Of a DNA stretch of 64,000 nt, positions 35,013 through 44,066 are shown one piece after another; positions within the stretch are counted from its first letter, which is position 1; every line of letters starts with the position of its first letter. The notes beneath the pieces were generated by a model. It had not been told where the DNA came from, did no database searches, and worked only from the letters and a program-made list of their open reading frames with translations. A program made the position numbers and the translations under genes. Origin of the DNA: Pseudomonas muyukensis (GTDB lineage: Bacteria > Pseudomonadota > Gammaproteobacteria > Pseudomonadales > Pseudomonadaceae); NCBI RefSeq assembly GCF_019139535.1, contig NZ_CP077073.1, positions 3,314,501 through 3,378,500 of the forward strand, given 5' to 3'.

Positions 35013-37844
35013 ATGTCCAACCGTGATATTTCCCGGCGCTCGTTCCTCCAAGGCGGGCTGATCGCCGGTGTCGGCGTGACCATGGCGCCGCTCGGCAGCC
35101 AGGCGTTCGCCGCCCTGATGGAAAGCCAGGTCACCGCCTCGCCGCAAAAGTGGATGAACCACGACGGCAAGGTCCGCGTACGCAACGATGCGCTGTCCAA
35201 GGTCTGCGGTGAAAAAGTCTTCGCCCGCGACATCCGCAGCAAGGACATGCCAGGCTGGCCCCAGCAGCAAGGCCACGCGCTGTTGCTCAAGGCCACCAAG
35301 GCCGACCGTCTCTATGCCGGCTACGACCTGTCGATGCTGGGCGCCGACCTGCAGCCGGATCGCATCGTCACCGCCGACGACCTGAAGAAGGACGGCATCG
35401 CCTGGCCCGAGGCGCATTCCCCGGACCCGCTGCTGCCGCCTGGCCAGGTGCCGATGTTCATCGGCCACCCGGTGGCGATCCTGATCTGGCACGACTTCGA
35501 GCGCTTTCGCAAGGCCAAGCTCAAGCTGCAGTTCAACGAAGCGGCGATCCGCTACGGTGCGCAAGCCCCGCTGTACCAGCGCGACCCCTATGGCAGCTTC
35601 CGTTTCGTGCGCGTGGCCGGCAAGACGCCGTTCGACGAGGACACCTTCTCGAGCCTGAAGGACTCGCCGCTGTTCCCCACCATCCTGGCCCGTAAACCGG
35701 TATGGAACGTCGCGCCCAAGCAGCATGGCAGCCTCACCGAGCAGGGCATGTATCACGCCCAGCGCATCGACGAGCAGCTCAAGCAGCCAGCGCAAGACTG
35801 GCTGCTGTTCGACGAACGCTACAAGACCCAGTCGATCGAGCCGGCCGCGCTGGAACCGGACAACGGCAACGGTTGGTTCGACGCCGCCACCGGCACCTTG
35901 CATTTCGTCGTCGCCAGCCAGTGCCCGTTCGAGGTGGCGCAGGAATGCGTGCACATGATCAAGCCGTCGCGCTTCGGCCTGAAGCACTTGAACATGCACC
36001 CGGGCTACACGGTCGGCTACGGCTCCAAGGACAACAACATCTTCCCGTTCTACGCCGCTGTCGCCGCCCTGTACGGCGCGGGCGTGCCGATTCGCCTGGC
36101 CAACGACCGCTACGAGCAGTTCCAGAGCGGCATCAAGCGCCACCCGTTCGACATCCGCTACCAGCTGGCGGTGGACAAGAACGACCTGAGCTTCCAGATC
36201 TTCCGCGCCGAGATGACCGTCGACGGCGGCGGGCGCATCAACTACAGCCCGTCGGTGGCGGCAGTGGGGGCCACCGCGGCGCAGTCGATCTACTACATGC
36301 CGCAGAACGACCTAGCCGTGACCGCCTACCACTCGCGCGGGGTCGAGGCCGGCTCCATGCGCGGCTACGGCACCCTGCAGAGCATGGCCGCCACCGAGAT
36401 GATGGTCGATGAAATCGCCAACCGCCTGGGTGTCGATGCCATCGAGCTGCGCCGCAGAAATGCCCTCAAGTCGGGCATGAAGAACACCCAGGGCGCGGTG
36501 CCCGCCGGCGCCCTGCGCCTGCACGAGATCCTCGACAAGGCCAGCCAGCACGAGTGGTGGCAGAACCGCCAGGCGCGCAAGCAGGCCGAAGACGCCAAGG
36601 ACCACGACAACTGGTACGGCGTCGGCTTCGCCATCACCCAGAAGGACTTCGGCACGGGCGCCGAGGCGCCGCTGGCGGCCATCGAGTTCAACGCCGACGG
36701 CCAGATCAGCCTGCGCCATATCGGCACCGAACTGGGCACCGGTATGTCCACCTCCCAGGCCTTCGTGGTCAGCGACTTCCTTGGCCGCGCTGCCGACGAG
36801 GTGAAGACCGCGCAGACCGAATGGCCGGAGCTGGCCCTGAGCACCAGCGGCAACCCGTACCTGATGAGCCAGGCCGAGCAGGACGCGGCACTGCGCAACC
36901 CGCGTTGGGTGGCCAAGCTGGCCTCGCCGTCGTCGGCGACCAACTCGGCGTTCTACTTCAGCCACGCCACCCGCGAAGCGGCCCGGGTGCTGTTCAACCA
37001 CGGCCTGTGGCCGGCGGCCGTGGCGCTGTGGCGCCAGGGCCCGTTCGGCGGCCAGGCCAACCCACTGGTGGTGCGCCGCGAGAACGCGGTGTGGGTCAAC
37101 GGCGAACTGACCGGCAACGGCCTGGCGCCGATCCCGTTCGCCGTGCTGGCCAAGAAGGCCCATGAAATGGGCCTGGTCACCGGTGTCAGCGTGCACGCGT
37201 TCAACCGCTGGAGCTGGGCCGAGGCCGACTACGTCATCGACGGTGTGCGCGAGCGCCTGCCGCTGGACGGCCTGGCGGTGAAATACGGCGACGGCGCGGT
37301 GAACGCCAAGAAGGCGCAGATGACCAGCGCCGGCTTCCACCTGCTGGACCGGCAGAACACCGCGTACCCGGCCACCCAGCTGAACAACGCCATGGTCACC
37401 TACTACAGCCCGGTGGCGACCATCGTCGAGGTCAAGGTCAACAAGGGCAGTGGCGAGGTGAGCGTGCTCAACCACCACAGCTGGGTCGAGTGCGGCCGGG
37501 TGCTGGTGCCGGAACTGGTCAAGGGCCAGCTCGAAGGCGGTATCGCCATGGGCATCGGCCATGCCCTGCTGGAAGAAATGCCGTTGTACGAGGGTGGCCC
37601 GGGTGAGGGCGACTGGAACTTCAACCGCTATCGCCTGCCGATGGCCAAGCATGTCGCGGTGTGGAAGCAGACCTCGGAGATTCTGCCGCCGCTGTCGCCC
37701 ACCGACCCGTCCAAGGGCATCGCCGAGGTGGTGATGATCCCGGTGGTCGGTGCCATCGCCAACGCCGTGGCCCACGCCATCGGCAAGCGCGTGCGCGACC
37801 TGCCCATCACCCCCGCCCGCGTCAAGGAGGCCCTAAATGGCTGA
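35013..37844 (+). CDS. TAT-exported molybdopterin-binding subunit of a xanthine-oxidase-family hydroxylase
   Basis: A 943-residue large catalytic subunit of a periplasmic molybdenum hydroxylase, IorB/aldehyde-oxidase-like. The twin-arginine signal ISRRSFLQGG (Arg8-Arg9) shows folded export with cofactor. The family features are GTGMSTSQAF, the SRGVEAGSMRGYG substrate region, and near the C-terminus GIAEVVMIPVVGAIANAV, where the Glu occupies the position of the catalytic base. AGAGGA precedes the start. The next genes encode the 2Fe-2S subunit and a cytochrome c, so electrons probably go to the respiratory chain rather than NAD. The substrate is probably an aldehyde or N-heterocycle and is not determinable here. 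Confidence 0.9.
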   Translation: MSNRDISRRSFLQGGLIAGVGVTMAPLGSQAFAALMESQVTASPQKWMNHDGKVRVRNDALSKVCGEKVFARDIRSKDMPGWPQQQGHALLLKATKADRLYAGYDLSMLGADLQPDRIVTADDLKKDGIAWPEAHSPDPLLPPGQVPMFIGHPVAILIWHDFERFRKAKLKLQFNEAAIRYGAQAPLYQRDPYGSFRFVRVAGKTPFDEDTFSSLKDSPLFPTILARKPVWNVAPKQHGSLTEQGMYHAQRIDEQLKQPAQDWLLFDERYKTQSIEPAALEPDNGNGWFDAATGTLHFVVASQCPFEVAQECVHMIKPSRFGLKHLNMHPGYTVGYGSKDNNIFPFYAAVAALYGAGVPIRLANDRYEQFQSGIKRHPFDIRYQLAVDKNDLSFQIFRAEMTVDGGGRINYSPSVAAVGATAAQSIYYMPQNDLAVTAYHSRGVEAGSMRGYGTLQSMAATEMMVDEIANRLGVDAIELRRRNALKSGMKNTQGAVPAGALRLHEILDKASQHEWWQNRQARKQAEDAKDHDNWYGVGFAITQKDFGTGAEAPLAAIEFNADGQISLRHIGTELGTGMSTSQAFVVSDFLGRAADEVKTAQTEWPELALSTSGNPYLMSQAEQDAALRNPRWVAKLASPSSATNSAFYFSHATREAARVLFNHGLWPAAVALWRQGPFGGQANPLVVRRENAVWVNGELTGNGLAPIPFAVLAKKAHEMGLVTGVSVHAFNRWSWAEADYVIDGVRERLPLDGLAVKYGDGAVNAKKAQMTSAGFHLLDRQNTAYPATQLNNAMVTYYSPVATIVEVKVNKGSGEVSVLNHHSWVECGRVLVPELVKGQLEGGIAMGIGHALLEEMPLYEGGPGEGDWNFNRYRLPMAKHVAVWKQTSEILPPLSPTDPSKGIAEVVMIPVVGAIANAVAHAIGKRVRDLPITPARVKEALNG

Positions 37845-38376
37845 GCGCAAGCTGCAACTGACCCTCAACGGTCAATCCGTCGTCACCGAAGTGGTCCCCG
37901 ATGACCTGGCGATGATCGACTACCTGCACGAATACCAGAACCTCACCGGTTCGCGCCTGGGCTGCGGCCAGGGTATCTGCCATGCCTGCGTGGTGATCGT
38001 CGACAACCCCGACGGTACCAGCGAGGAGGTGCGCACCTGCATCACCGGCGCGCACTACTTCGAGGGCAAGAAAGTGCGCACCATCGAAGGCCACGCCAAG
38101 CGTGACGAGGCCGGCAACCTGGGCGAGCTGAGCCCGATCCAGCAGAAGTTCGTCGAGCGCTTCGCCTTCCAGTGCAGCTACTGTGCCCCAGGCTTCGTCA
38201 ACGCCGCCACGGTGCTGGTGGAGAAGGCCCAGCGCCAGCCGCTGAAAAACAGCGAGCTGGAGGGCGCCATCGAGGCCAGCCTGGGCCACCACGTGTGCCG
38301 CTGCACCGGCTACGTGCGCTACTACGAGGCGACCCGCGATGTGCTGACCGATCTCGGTCTGGTCAAGGAGGCTTGA
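37837..38376 (+). CDS. [2Fe-2S] subunit of the molybdenum hydroxylase
   Basis: A 179-residue electron-transfer subunit. The N-terminal plant-type ferredoxin cluster uses Cys43, Cys48, Cys51 and Cys68 (GCGQGICHAC ... RTC). The C-terminal four-helix cluster uses Cys113, Cys116, Cys154 and Cys156 (FQCSYCAPGF, CRCTGY). It overlaps the Mo subunit by eight bases, with AGGAGG inside that gene. It has no signal of its own, so it is presumably carried across the membrane with the TAT-bearing large subunit. Confidence 0.94.
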   Translation: MAERKLQLTLNGQSVVTEVVPDDLAMIDYLHEYQNLTGSRLGCGQGICHACVVIVDNPDGTSEEVRTCITGAHYFEGKKVRTIEGHAKRDEAGNLGELSPIQQKFVERFAFQCSYCAPGFVNAATVLVEKAQRQPLKNSELEGAIEASLGHHVCRCTGYVRYYEATRDVLTDLGLVKEA

Positions 38377-38378
38377 GC

Positions 38379-39590
38379 ATGATGCGCGTTTTCAACGGCC
38401 TGGCATTGGCCATTGGCGCGGCGCTGGCCTTCAGCGCCCAGGCGGCCGACCAGGACCAGGTCAAGCGCGGCGAATACCTGGCCCGCGCCGCCGACTGCAT
38501 GGCCTGCCACACCGCCGAAGGTGGCGCGCCCTACGCGGGCGGGCTGCCGATCCATTCGCCGTTCGGCACCATCTACGGCACCAACATCACCCCGGACAAG
38601 CAGTACGGTATCGGCAACTACAGCAGTGACGAATTCTTCGCCGCCCTCACCGAGGGCAAGCGCAAGGACGGCGCCAACCTGTACCCGGCCATGCCGTACA
38701 CCTCGTACCACCTGGTCAAGCGCGAGGATGCCGACGCCATCCACGCCTACCTGATGACCGTGGCGCCGATCAATCGCCCGGCCCCTGAAACCAGCCTGAG
38801 CTTCCCGTTCAACGTGCGCGCCGGCCTGATGGGTTGGAACATGCTGTACGGCAAGAGCGTGCAGCTCGAAGAGGGCAAGGGCAACAGCGAGGCCTGGAAA
38901 CGCGGCCAGTACATGGTCGAGGTGCTCGGCCACTGCGGCGAGTGCCACACCCCGCGCAACCCGATCGGCGCGCTGGAGCAGGACAAGCGCCTGACCGGCG
39001 GCCTGCTCGGCGGCTACCTGGCCCCCAGCCTGCTGGCCAACGACCTGGCCGAGCGCGGCTGGAACCAGCGCGACCTGGCCACCTTCCTCAAGCACGGCAT
39101 GAGTGCCCAGGGCAGCATGTTCAACGAGATGTTCCCGGTGGTGCACCACAGCACCCAGCATCTTGAAGACAGCGACCTGGCGGCCATGGCCACCTACCTG
39201 CTGGGCGACCAGCCGCCGGCGGCCAAGGTGGTCCAGGCCGTGGCCCACGAGACCCTGGGCGAGAGCGCCAAGCGTGGCCGCCAGCAGTACCTCAACGTCT
39301 GCGCCGGTTGCCATGGCGGCGACGGCGAGGGCAAACCGCACATCGCCGTGGCCATGCAGGGCAACACCATCCTGCGCCAGGCCGACTCGCGCAACCTGGT
39401 CAAGGTGATCGTCGAGGGTATCCGCGAGCAGCAGTTCACCGGCTTCGAGCGCATGCAGCCGATGCCGGGCTTCGCCGGCAAGCTCGACGACCAGCAGCTG
39501 ACCGACATGGTCAACTACCTGCGTGAAGCCTGGGGCGGTTTGCCGGGCGACTTCAGCACCCAGCAGCTGGCCCAGCTGAAGGCGGACTGA
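38379..39590 (+). CDS. Tri-heme cytochrome c subunit (AdhB-like)
   Basis: A 403-residue exported cytochrome with three CXXCH heme sites: Cys40-His44 (CMACH), Cys186-His190 (CGECH) and Cys308-His312 (CAGCH). The arrangement matches the membrane-anchored cytochrome subunit of acetic-acid-bacteria alcohol dehydrogenase and of IorAB-type aldehyde oxidases, which pass electrons to ubiquinone. A signal peptide (ALAIGAALAFSAQA) precedes residue 23. The first ATG (38379) has AGGAGG seven bases upstream; a second ATG lies one codon on. It follows the 2Fe-2S gene by two bases. Confidence 0.93.
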   Translation: MMRVFNGLALAIGAALAFSAQAADQDQVKRGEYLARAADCMACHTAEGGAPYAGGLPIHSPFGTIYGTNITPDKQYGIGNYSSDEFFAALTEGKRKDGANLYPAMPYTSYHLVKREDADAIHAYLMTVAPINRPAPETSLSFPFNVRAGLMGWNMLYGKSVQLEEGKGNSEAWKRGQYMVEVLGHCGECHTPRNPIGALEQDKRLTGGLLGGYLAPSLLANDLAERGWNQRDLATFLKHGMSAQGSMFNEMFPVVHHSTQHLEDSDLAAMATYLLGDQPPAAKVVQAVAHETLGESAKRGRQQYLNVCAGCHGGDGEGKPHIAVAMQGNTILRQADSRNLVKVIVEGIREQQFTGFERMQPMPGFAGKLDDQQLTDMVNYLREAWGGLPGDFSTQQLAQLKAD

Positions 39591-39591
39591 G

Positions 39592-40563
39592 GTGCAGCAT
39601 CTGGACCTGCAGGTGGTGCGCCAGGCCGCGCAGTGGTCCCGCGACGGGCTATCGGTGTGGCTGTGCACGGTGCTCTGCACCTATGGCTCGGCGCCGCGCG
39701 CGCCGGGCTCGCTGCTGGCGGTCAACGGCCAGGGGCGCTGGATCGGCTCACTGTCCGGCGGTTGCGTCGAGGAGGACTTCCTTGAGCGCCTCGACGCGGG
39801 CGAGTTCAGTGCGACCGTGGCCGTGGTGCGTTACGGCGACGGCAGCGACACGCGCTCGAACATCCGCCTGCCCTGTGGCGGCATCCTCGACGTGCTGGTC
39901 GAGCGCCTGCCGGCCGACTGCGCCACCCAGGCGCACCTCGGCGAGCTGGAGGCGGCGTTGTCGGGCCGCCGCCGGCTATTGCGCGAAGTCGACCTGAACA
40001 GCGGCGAGCGCCGCCTGAGTGATGACCACAGCCAGGGGCCAAGAGTGGAGCAGGGCGAGCATCAGGTGCGTCTGCGCATCGGCGCCGCCCAGCGCCTGCT
40101 GCTGGCGGGTTATTCGAGCGTCGCGCAGTGTTGCGCCGAGTTCGCCAAGGGCCTGGGCTTCGAGGTGGTGCTGTGCGATCCACGGGACGAAGTGATGGAC
40201 AACGTGGTGCTCGACGGGATAGAAATCCGCCGTGAACTGCCTTCGCTGTTCATCGCCAATGGTGGCTGCCACCGCGATACCGCGGTGGTGGCGCTTACCC
40301 ACGACCCGAAGATCGACGACCTGGCCATGCTCGAAGCCGTGCGTACCGAAGCTTTCTACATAGGCGTGATGGGCTCGCAGGCCACCTCGGAAAAACGCCG
40401 TGAACGCCTGCGCCGTATTGGCGGGCTGGACGACGCCGAGATGGCGCGTATTCACGCGCCCATTGGCCTGAACCTGGGCAGCAAGACCCCGGCGGAGATC
40501 GCCCTGGCGGTGCTCGCCGATATCCTGCGTACCCGCAGCGGCATTGCCCGCGAGGCCTTGTGA
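39592..40563 (+). CDS. XdhC-family Moco insertion/sulfuration chaperone
   Basis: A 323-residue protein of the XdhC/CoxI family, which binds molybdenum cofactor, has it sulfurated, and loads it into xanthine-oxidase-type enzymes. The N-terminal YGSAPRAPGSLLAV and GSLSGGCVEEDFLER match the XdhC_CoxI domain with its conserved Cys. The C-terminal Rossmann part has LLLAGYSSVAQCCAEFA, VVALTHDPKIDDLAM and YIGVMGSQATSEKRRERL. It starts at GTG (39592) one base after the cytochrome stop and overlaps the next gene by GTGA. It should serve the hydroxylase encoded in the same operon. Confidence 0.92.
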   Translation: MQHLDLQVVRQAAQWSRDGLSVWLCTVLCTYGSAPRAPGSLLAVNGQGRWIGSLSGGCVEEDFLERLDAGEFSATVAVVRYGDGSDTRSNIRLPCGGILDVLVERLPADCATQAHLGELEAALSGRRRLLREVDLNSGERRLSDDHSQGPRVEQGEHQVRLRIGAAQRLLLAGYSSVAQCCAEFAKGLGFEVVLCDPRDEVMDNVVLDGIEIRRELPSLFIANGGCHRDTAVVALTHDPKIDDLAMLEAVRTEAFYIGVMGSQATSEKRRERLRRIGGLDDAEMARIHAPIGLNLGSKTPAEIALAVLADILRTRSGIAREAL

Positions 40564-41123
40564 ACGTCGTCGCGCTGGTACTGGCGGCCGGCCAGGGTTC
40601 GCGCTTCGGCGCGGACAAGCGCCGGGCGCTGTTGGGCGATGGCCGCAGCCTGTTGCAGCACAGCGTCGAGCGCGCCCTGGCGGTGTTCGACGAAGTGCGC
40701 GTGGTGCTGCGTGAGGGGGAGCGGGGCGAGGACCTGGGGTTGCCGGCGGGCTGTCGAGTCATCCATAGCCGCGATGCCGGGCTTGGCATGGGCCATAGCC
40801 TGGCGGCGGGCGCGGCCTCGCTAGGCAATAGCCAGGCACAGGCGGTCGCCATCCTGCTGGGGGACATGCCGTGGATTGCGCCTGCGACCTTCCAGCGTCT
40901 GATCAGTGTCGCTGCTCCTGCGGTCATCGTGGTGCCTCGTCATCAGGGACACAATGGGCATCCGGTGCTGTTCGGGCGGGCGTTCTGGGGCGAGCTCGGT
41001 GGGCTGTCCGGTGATGAAGGGGCGCGCTCCGTGTTACGGCGACATGCCGAACGCATCGTTGTGCTGGAGCTGGACGATGGCGGGGTGGTGCGCGACGTCG
41101 ATACGCCGTCTGCGCTCGACTAG
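40560..41123 (+). CDS. mocA: MobA-like molybdenum cofactor cytidylyltransferase
   Basis: A 187-residue nucleotidyltransferase. The N-terminal nucleotide-binding loop LAAGQGSRFGADKR spans residues 8-21, and ILLGDMPWI holds the metal-binding Asp. The sequence is of the MocA/MobA-like type that makes molybdopterin-cytosine dinucleotide for xanthine-oxidase-family enzymes. A MobA-type guanylyl product is less likely given the neighbours. It starts with GTG overlapping the xdhC stop (GTGA at 40560-40563) and is the last gene of the five-gene operon. Confidence 0.9.
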   Translation: MNVVALVLAAGQGSRFGADKRRALLGDGRSLLQHSVERALAVFDEVRVVLREGERGEDLGLPAGCRVIHSRDAGLGMGHSLAAGAASLGNSQAQAVAILLGDMPWIAPATFQRLISVAAPAVIVVPRHQGHNGHPVLFGRAFWGELGGLSGDEGARSVLRRHAERIVVLELDDGGVVRDVDTPSALD

Positions 41124-41211
41124 ACTGCTCTGGGTCAATTTCCGGCACTACGTGACGCAGCGGATCAATACCGATAGCGTGGCCTGATTTACCGATGCCA
41201 CAGGCAGCCAT

Positions 41212-41227
41212 TGAGGGAAAACCCTCA
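41212..41227. promoter_or_regulatory. Hairpin/dyad upstream of hchA
   Basis: TGAGGG-AAAA-CCCTCA is a perfect 6-bp inverted repeat 67 bases before the hchA start, between mocA and hchA. It may be a regulator site for the LuxR-type protein encoded downstream. A short stem without a T-run makes a terminator unlikely. Confidence 0.4.
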
Positions 41228-41293
41228 TTGCCGCTCGTCCGGTGGCCTCCTAGCATGGATCCGGTTTCCCATCCCAAGCCCAGGAGCACAGCC

Positions 41294-42148
41294 ATGACCA
41301 ACACCAACGACGACAAACGCCCAACCCCCGATCCGGCCGAGGACAACGCCTTCTTCCCCTCGCCGTATTCCCTCAGCCAGTTCACCTCGAGCAAGTCCGA
41401 CCTCAGCGGCGCCGACTATGCCGATGCCTACCAGGGCGGGCGCTGGAAGATCCTGATGATCGGCGCCGACGAGCGCTACCTGCTCACCGACAACGGCACC
41501 CTGTTCTCCACCGGCAACCACCCGGTGGAAACCCTGTTGCCCATGTACCACCTGGACAAGGCCGGGTTCGCCTTCGACGTCGCGACCCTGTCGGGCAACC
41601 CGGTCAAGTTCGAATACTGGGCCATGCCCCGCGAGGACCAGCAGGTGCTTGGCCTGTTCGATCGCTACAAGCAGGCGTTCAAGCAGCCGCGCAAGTTGTC
41701 CGAAGTGCTCGCCAGCGCACTGGGTGACGATTGCGACTACATCGGCGTGTTCATCCCCGGTGGCCATGGCGCGTTGATCGGCTTGCCGCAAAGCGAGGAG
41801 GTCGGACAGGTGCTGCAATGGGCTGCGGACAACGACAAATTCGTCATCACCCTGTGCCATGGCCCGGCGGCACTGCTGGCTGGCGGCAAGCTCTACGATG
41901 GCTACAAGATCTGCGCCTTCCCGGATGAGCTGGACGCCAAGACCCCGGACATCGGCTACATGCCCGGCCACCTGACCTGGAAATTCGGTGAGCGCCTGGG
42001 TCGGCAGGGCGTGACCATCATCAACGAAGGTATATCCGGCGCCGTGCACCAGGACCGCAAGCTGCTCACCGGCGACAGCCCGCTGGCTGGCAATGCGCTG
42101 GGCAAGCTGGCCGCAGGCGCCTTGCTCAAGGCGGTCAACGGCCAGTGA
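41294..42148 (+). CDS. hchA: Protein deglycase / Hsp31 chaperone HchA
   Basis: A 284-residue DJ-1/PfpI-fold protein of the Hsp31 type, with glyoxalase-III and deglycase activities reported for the family. The nucleophile lies in [11 protein letters not shown], and the conserved Glu partner is in [40 protein letters not shown] and [10 protein letters not shown] are further Hsp31 signatures. AGGAG precedes the ATG at 41294. The last four bases overlap the LuxR-type regulator (GTGA), so the two are translationally coupled. This suggests carbonyl-stress control by that regulator. Confidence 0.93.
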   Translation: MTNTNDDKRPTPDPAEDNAFFPSPYSLSQFTSSKSDLSGADYADAYQGGRWKILMIGADERYLLTDNGTLFSTGNHPVETLLPMYHLDKAGFAFDVATLSGNPVKFEYWAMPREDQQVLGLFDRYKQAFKQPRKLSEVLASALGDDCDYIGVFIPGGHGALIGLPQSEEVGQVLQWAADNDKFVITLCHGPAALLAGGKLYDGYKICAFPDELDAKTPDIGYMPGHLTWKFGERLGRQGVTIINEGISGAVHQDRKLLTGDSPLAGNALGKLAAGALLKAVNGQ

Positions 42149-42855
42149 GCGACATGCCGTTCGACAAGCTGGTGCAAGCGGTCCAGCACATCGAGCAAGC
42201 CACCACCCTGGCCATTGTCCAGGCGGCCGTGCGCAGCGTTGCGCGGCCGCTGGGCTATGACCGCTACGTGCTGTTCAGCGCCAGTGCCGCGCGCGACGAA
42301 GTGGTCGAGCGCATTCTCTGGGTGGAGGGGGCCTGGTTCGGCGAGGGGCAACCTGTCGATGCGCAGACCTACATTCGCCATTGCCCGGTCAACCGTCACC
42401 TGCTGAGCGCGCGCGCGCCGTTTTTCTGGAGCAAATGCCAGGAGGCGGACGGCGAGCGTTATCACGTGGTGAGGACACCAAGCGGGCCGGGCGTGCATGG
42501 CTTGCAGGTGCCGGTGTTCGGCCCGGCAGGGTTGGAGGGCGCCATGAGCCTGGGCGGGCAGCGCATCGAGGCGAGCGCCGGTGTGCGCCTGGGTTTGGCC
42601 TTGCTGGCCAATGCCGCCTTCAGCAACGCCCGGCGGCTGCTGGAAGCGCCACCGGGGTTGGGGCCGTTGTCCGAGCGCGAGCGCCAGGTGCTGGCCTGGA
42701 CCGCCGCCGGCCAGCGCCAGGCCGATATCGCCGCCACCCTGGGGTTGTCGCTGCGCACCGTGGAGAACCACCTGCGCGCAGCGCGCCGACGCCTGGGCGT
42801 CAGCACCACCGCCCAGGCGATTCGCCTCGCCCTGGGCAGTGGCGCGCTCGACTGA
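42145..42855 (+). CDS. LuxR-type regulator with autoinducer-binding-like domain, coupled to hchA
   Basis: A 236-residue protein. An N-terminal domain of about 165 residues resembles the autoinducer-binding fold of LuxR proteins ([46 protein letters not shown]), followed by a standard LuxR helix-turn-helix ([36 protein letters not shown]). No luxI gene is in the window, so it is a LuxR solo. It starts at GTG within the hchA stop (42145). The head-to-tail link with hchA and the convergent quinone oxidoreductase suggests a role in electrophile or quorum-linked stress. Confidence 0.87.
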   Translation: MSDMPFDKLVQAVQHIEQATTLAIVQAAVRSVARPLGYDRYVLFSASAARDEVVERILWVEGAWFGEGQPVDAQTYIRHCPVNRHLLSARAPFFWSKCQEADGERYHVVRTPSGPGVHGLQVPVFGPAGLEGAMSLGGQRIEASAGVRLGLALLANAAFSNARRLLEAPPGLGPLSERERQVLAWTAAGQRQADIAATLGLSLRTVENHLRAARRRLGVSTTAQAIRLALGSGALD

Positions 42856-42856
42856 C

Positions 42857-43873
42857 TCAGCCCTTGTGCGCGACGTTCAGCACCACTTTGCCGACGTGCC
42901 GGCCAGACTCCATCAGCGCATGGGCCTGGCTGGCCGCCGCCAAGGGGAAGGTGGCGTGGATCAGCGGCTTGACCGCGCCGCTGCGCACATGGGGCCAGGC
43001 CTTGGCCTGCAGCTCGGCGAGGATCGCCGCCTTGTCGTCGGCGCTGCGCGCGCGCAAGGTCGAGCCGATATGGGTCAGGCGCTTGGTGAGCATGGGGAAC
43101 AGGTCGAGCTCGGTGGCCGGGCCCTTGATCACGCCAATCTGCACGATGCGCCCGTCCATGGCCGCAGCCTTGAAGTTGCGCGCGACATAGTCGCCGGCAA
43201 TGATATCGACGATCACATCGACGCCACGGCCTTCGGTGTGCAGCAGCACCTGCTCGACGAAGTCCTCGCGGCTGTAGTCGATGGCGACATCGGCGCCCAA
43301 TGCAAGGCTCGCCGCCTGTTGCCCAGGGCCGTTGACCGTGGTGAATACCTGCGCCGCGCCCAGGGCCTTGGCCAGTTGCGTGGCGGTGGTGCCGATGCCC
43401 GAGGCGCCGCCGTGGATCAGCACGCGCTCGCCGGCCTTGAAGCCGCCGCGCTGGAACAGGTTGACCCAGACGGTCATGAAGGTTTCCGGCAGCGCCGCGC
43501 CCTCGACCATCGACAGGTTATCGGGCAGGTGCGCGGTGGTACGCTCGTCGGCCACGGCGTACTCGGCGTAGCCGCCGCCCTGGACCAGGGCGATGACCGC
43601 GTCGCCCAGGGCGAAGCCCTTGACCTGCGCGCCGAGCGCGACCACCTTGCCGGCGATCTCCAGGCCGGGGATGTCCGGGGCGCCGGCAGGTGGATCGTAC
43701 AGGCCCTTGCGTTGCAACAGGTCGGGGCCATTGACGCCAGCGGCGTGAACCTGGATCAGCACCTCGCGTGGGCCAGGTTGCGGCGTGGCGTGGGTGGCGG
43801 CTTGCAAGACCTGCGGGCCGCCAGGCTGGGTGATGTCGATGGCGGTCATGTGACTGGGAACGGTGTGACGCAT
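42857..43873 (-). CDS. Zinc-less quinone oxidoreductase / MDR-family (PIG3-like)
   Basis: A 338-residue NADPH-dependent reductase of the medium-chain superfamily. VLIHGGASGIGTTATQLAKALGA is the nucleotide-binding loop, shared here in part (HGGASGIGTTATQLAKALGA). DVIVDIIAGDYVARNFKA and YDPPAGAPDIPGLEIAGKVV fit the PIG3/quinone oxidoreductase group, which detoxifies quinones and enals. The start at 43873 has AGAGG five bases upstream; the ATG at 43849 would match the usual family N-terminus but lacks a ribosome site. It converges on the LuxR-type gene with no gap and is divergent from the LysR gene, which probably regulates it. Confidence 0.88.
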   Translation of the reverse strand: MRHTVPSHMTAIDITQPGGPQVLQAATHATPQPGPREVLIQVHAAGVNGPDLLQRKGLYDPPAGAPDIPGLEIAGKVVALGAQVKGFALGDAVIALVQGGGYAEYAVADERTTAHLPDNLSMVEGAALPETFMTVWVNLFQRGGFKAGERVLIHGGASGIGTTATQLAKALGAAQVFTTVNGPGQQAASLALGADVAIDYSREDFVEQVLLHTEGRGVDVIVDIIAGDYVARNFKAAAMDGRIVQIGVIKGPATELDLFPMLTKRLTHIGSTLRARSADDKAAILAELQAKAWPHVRSGAVKPLIHATFPLAAASQAHALMESGRHVGKVVLNVAHKG

Positions 43874-43988
43874 GAGGACCTCTGTCATTCTGAAGAAAGG
43901 TGCGTCACAGGGTATGGAACACGGCCGCAGCCGTCGCGCGGCGATTTTGCGCCGCACCCTTGCAGATTTTCTTCAACCAAACGCACGT

Positions 43989-44040
43989 GTAGGTAGGAGC
44001 CAGCCTTGCTGGCGAAGCAGGCGGCGCGGTGGATGCCACC
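43989..44040. repeat. Single REP element
   Basis: AGGTAGGAGCCAGCCTTGCTGGCG contains the CCAGCCTTGCTGG hairpin of the same subfamily as the 24.2- and 60.7-kb arrays. It lies in the divergent region between the quinone oxidoreductase and LysR genes, only about 30 bases before the LysR start. Confidence 0.75.
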
Positions 44041-44066
44041 GATGCAGCCCCTCTTGGAGTAAACGC

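Noticed and set aside
40924..41394. Minus-strand frame over mocA and hchA start
   Set aside because: Antisense shadow without signal, domain or ribosome site; the plus-strand genes are well supported.
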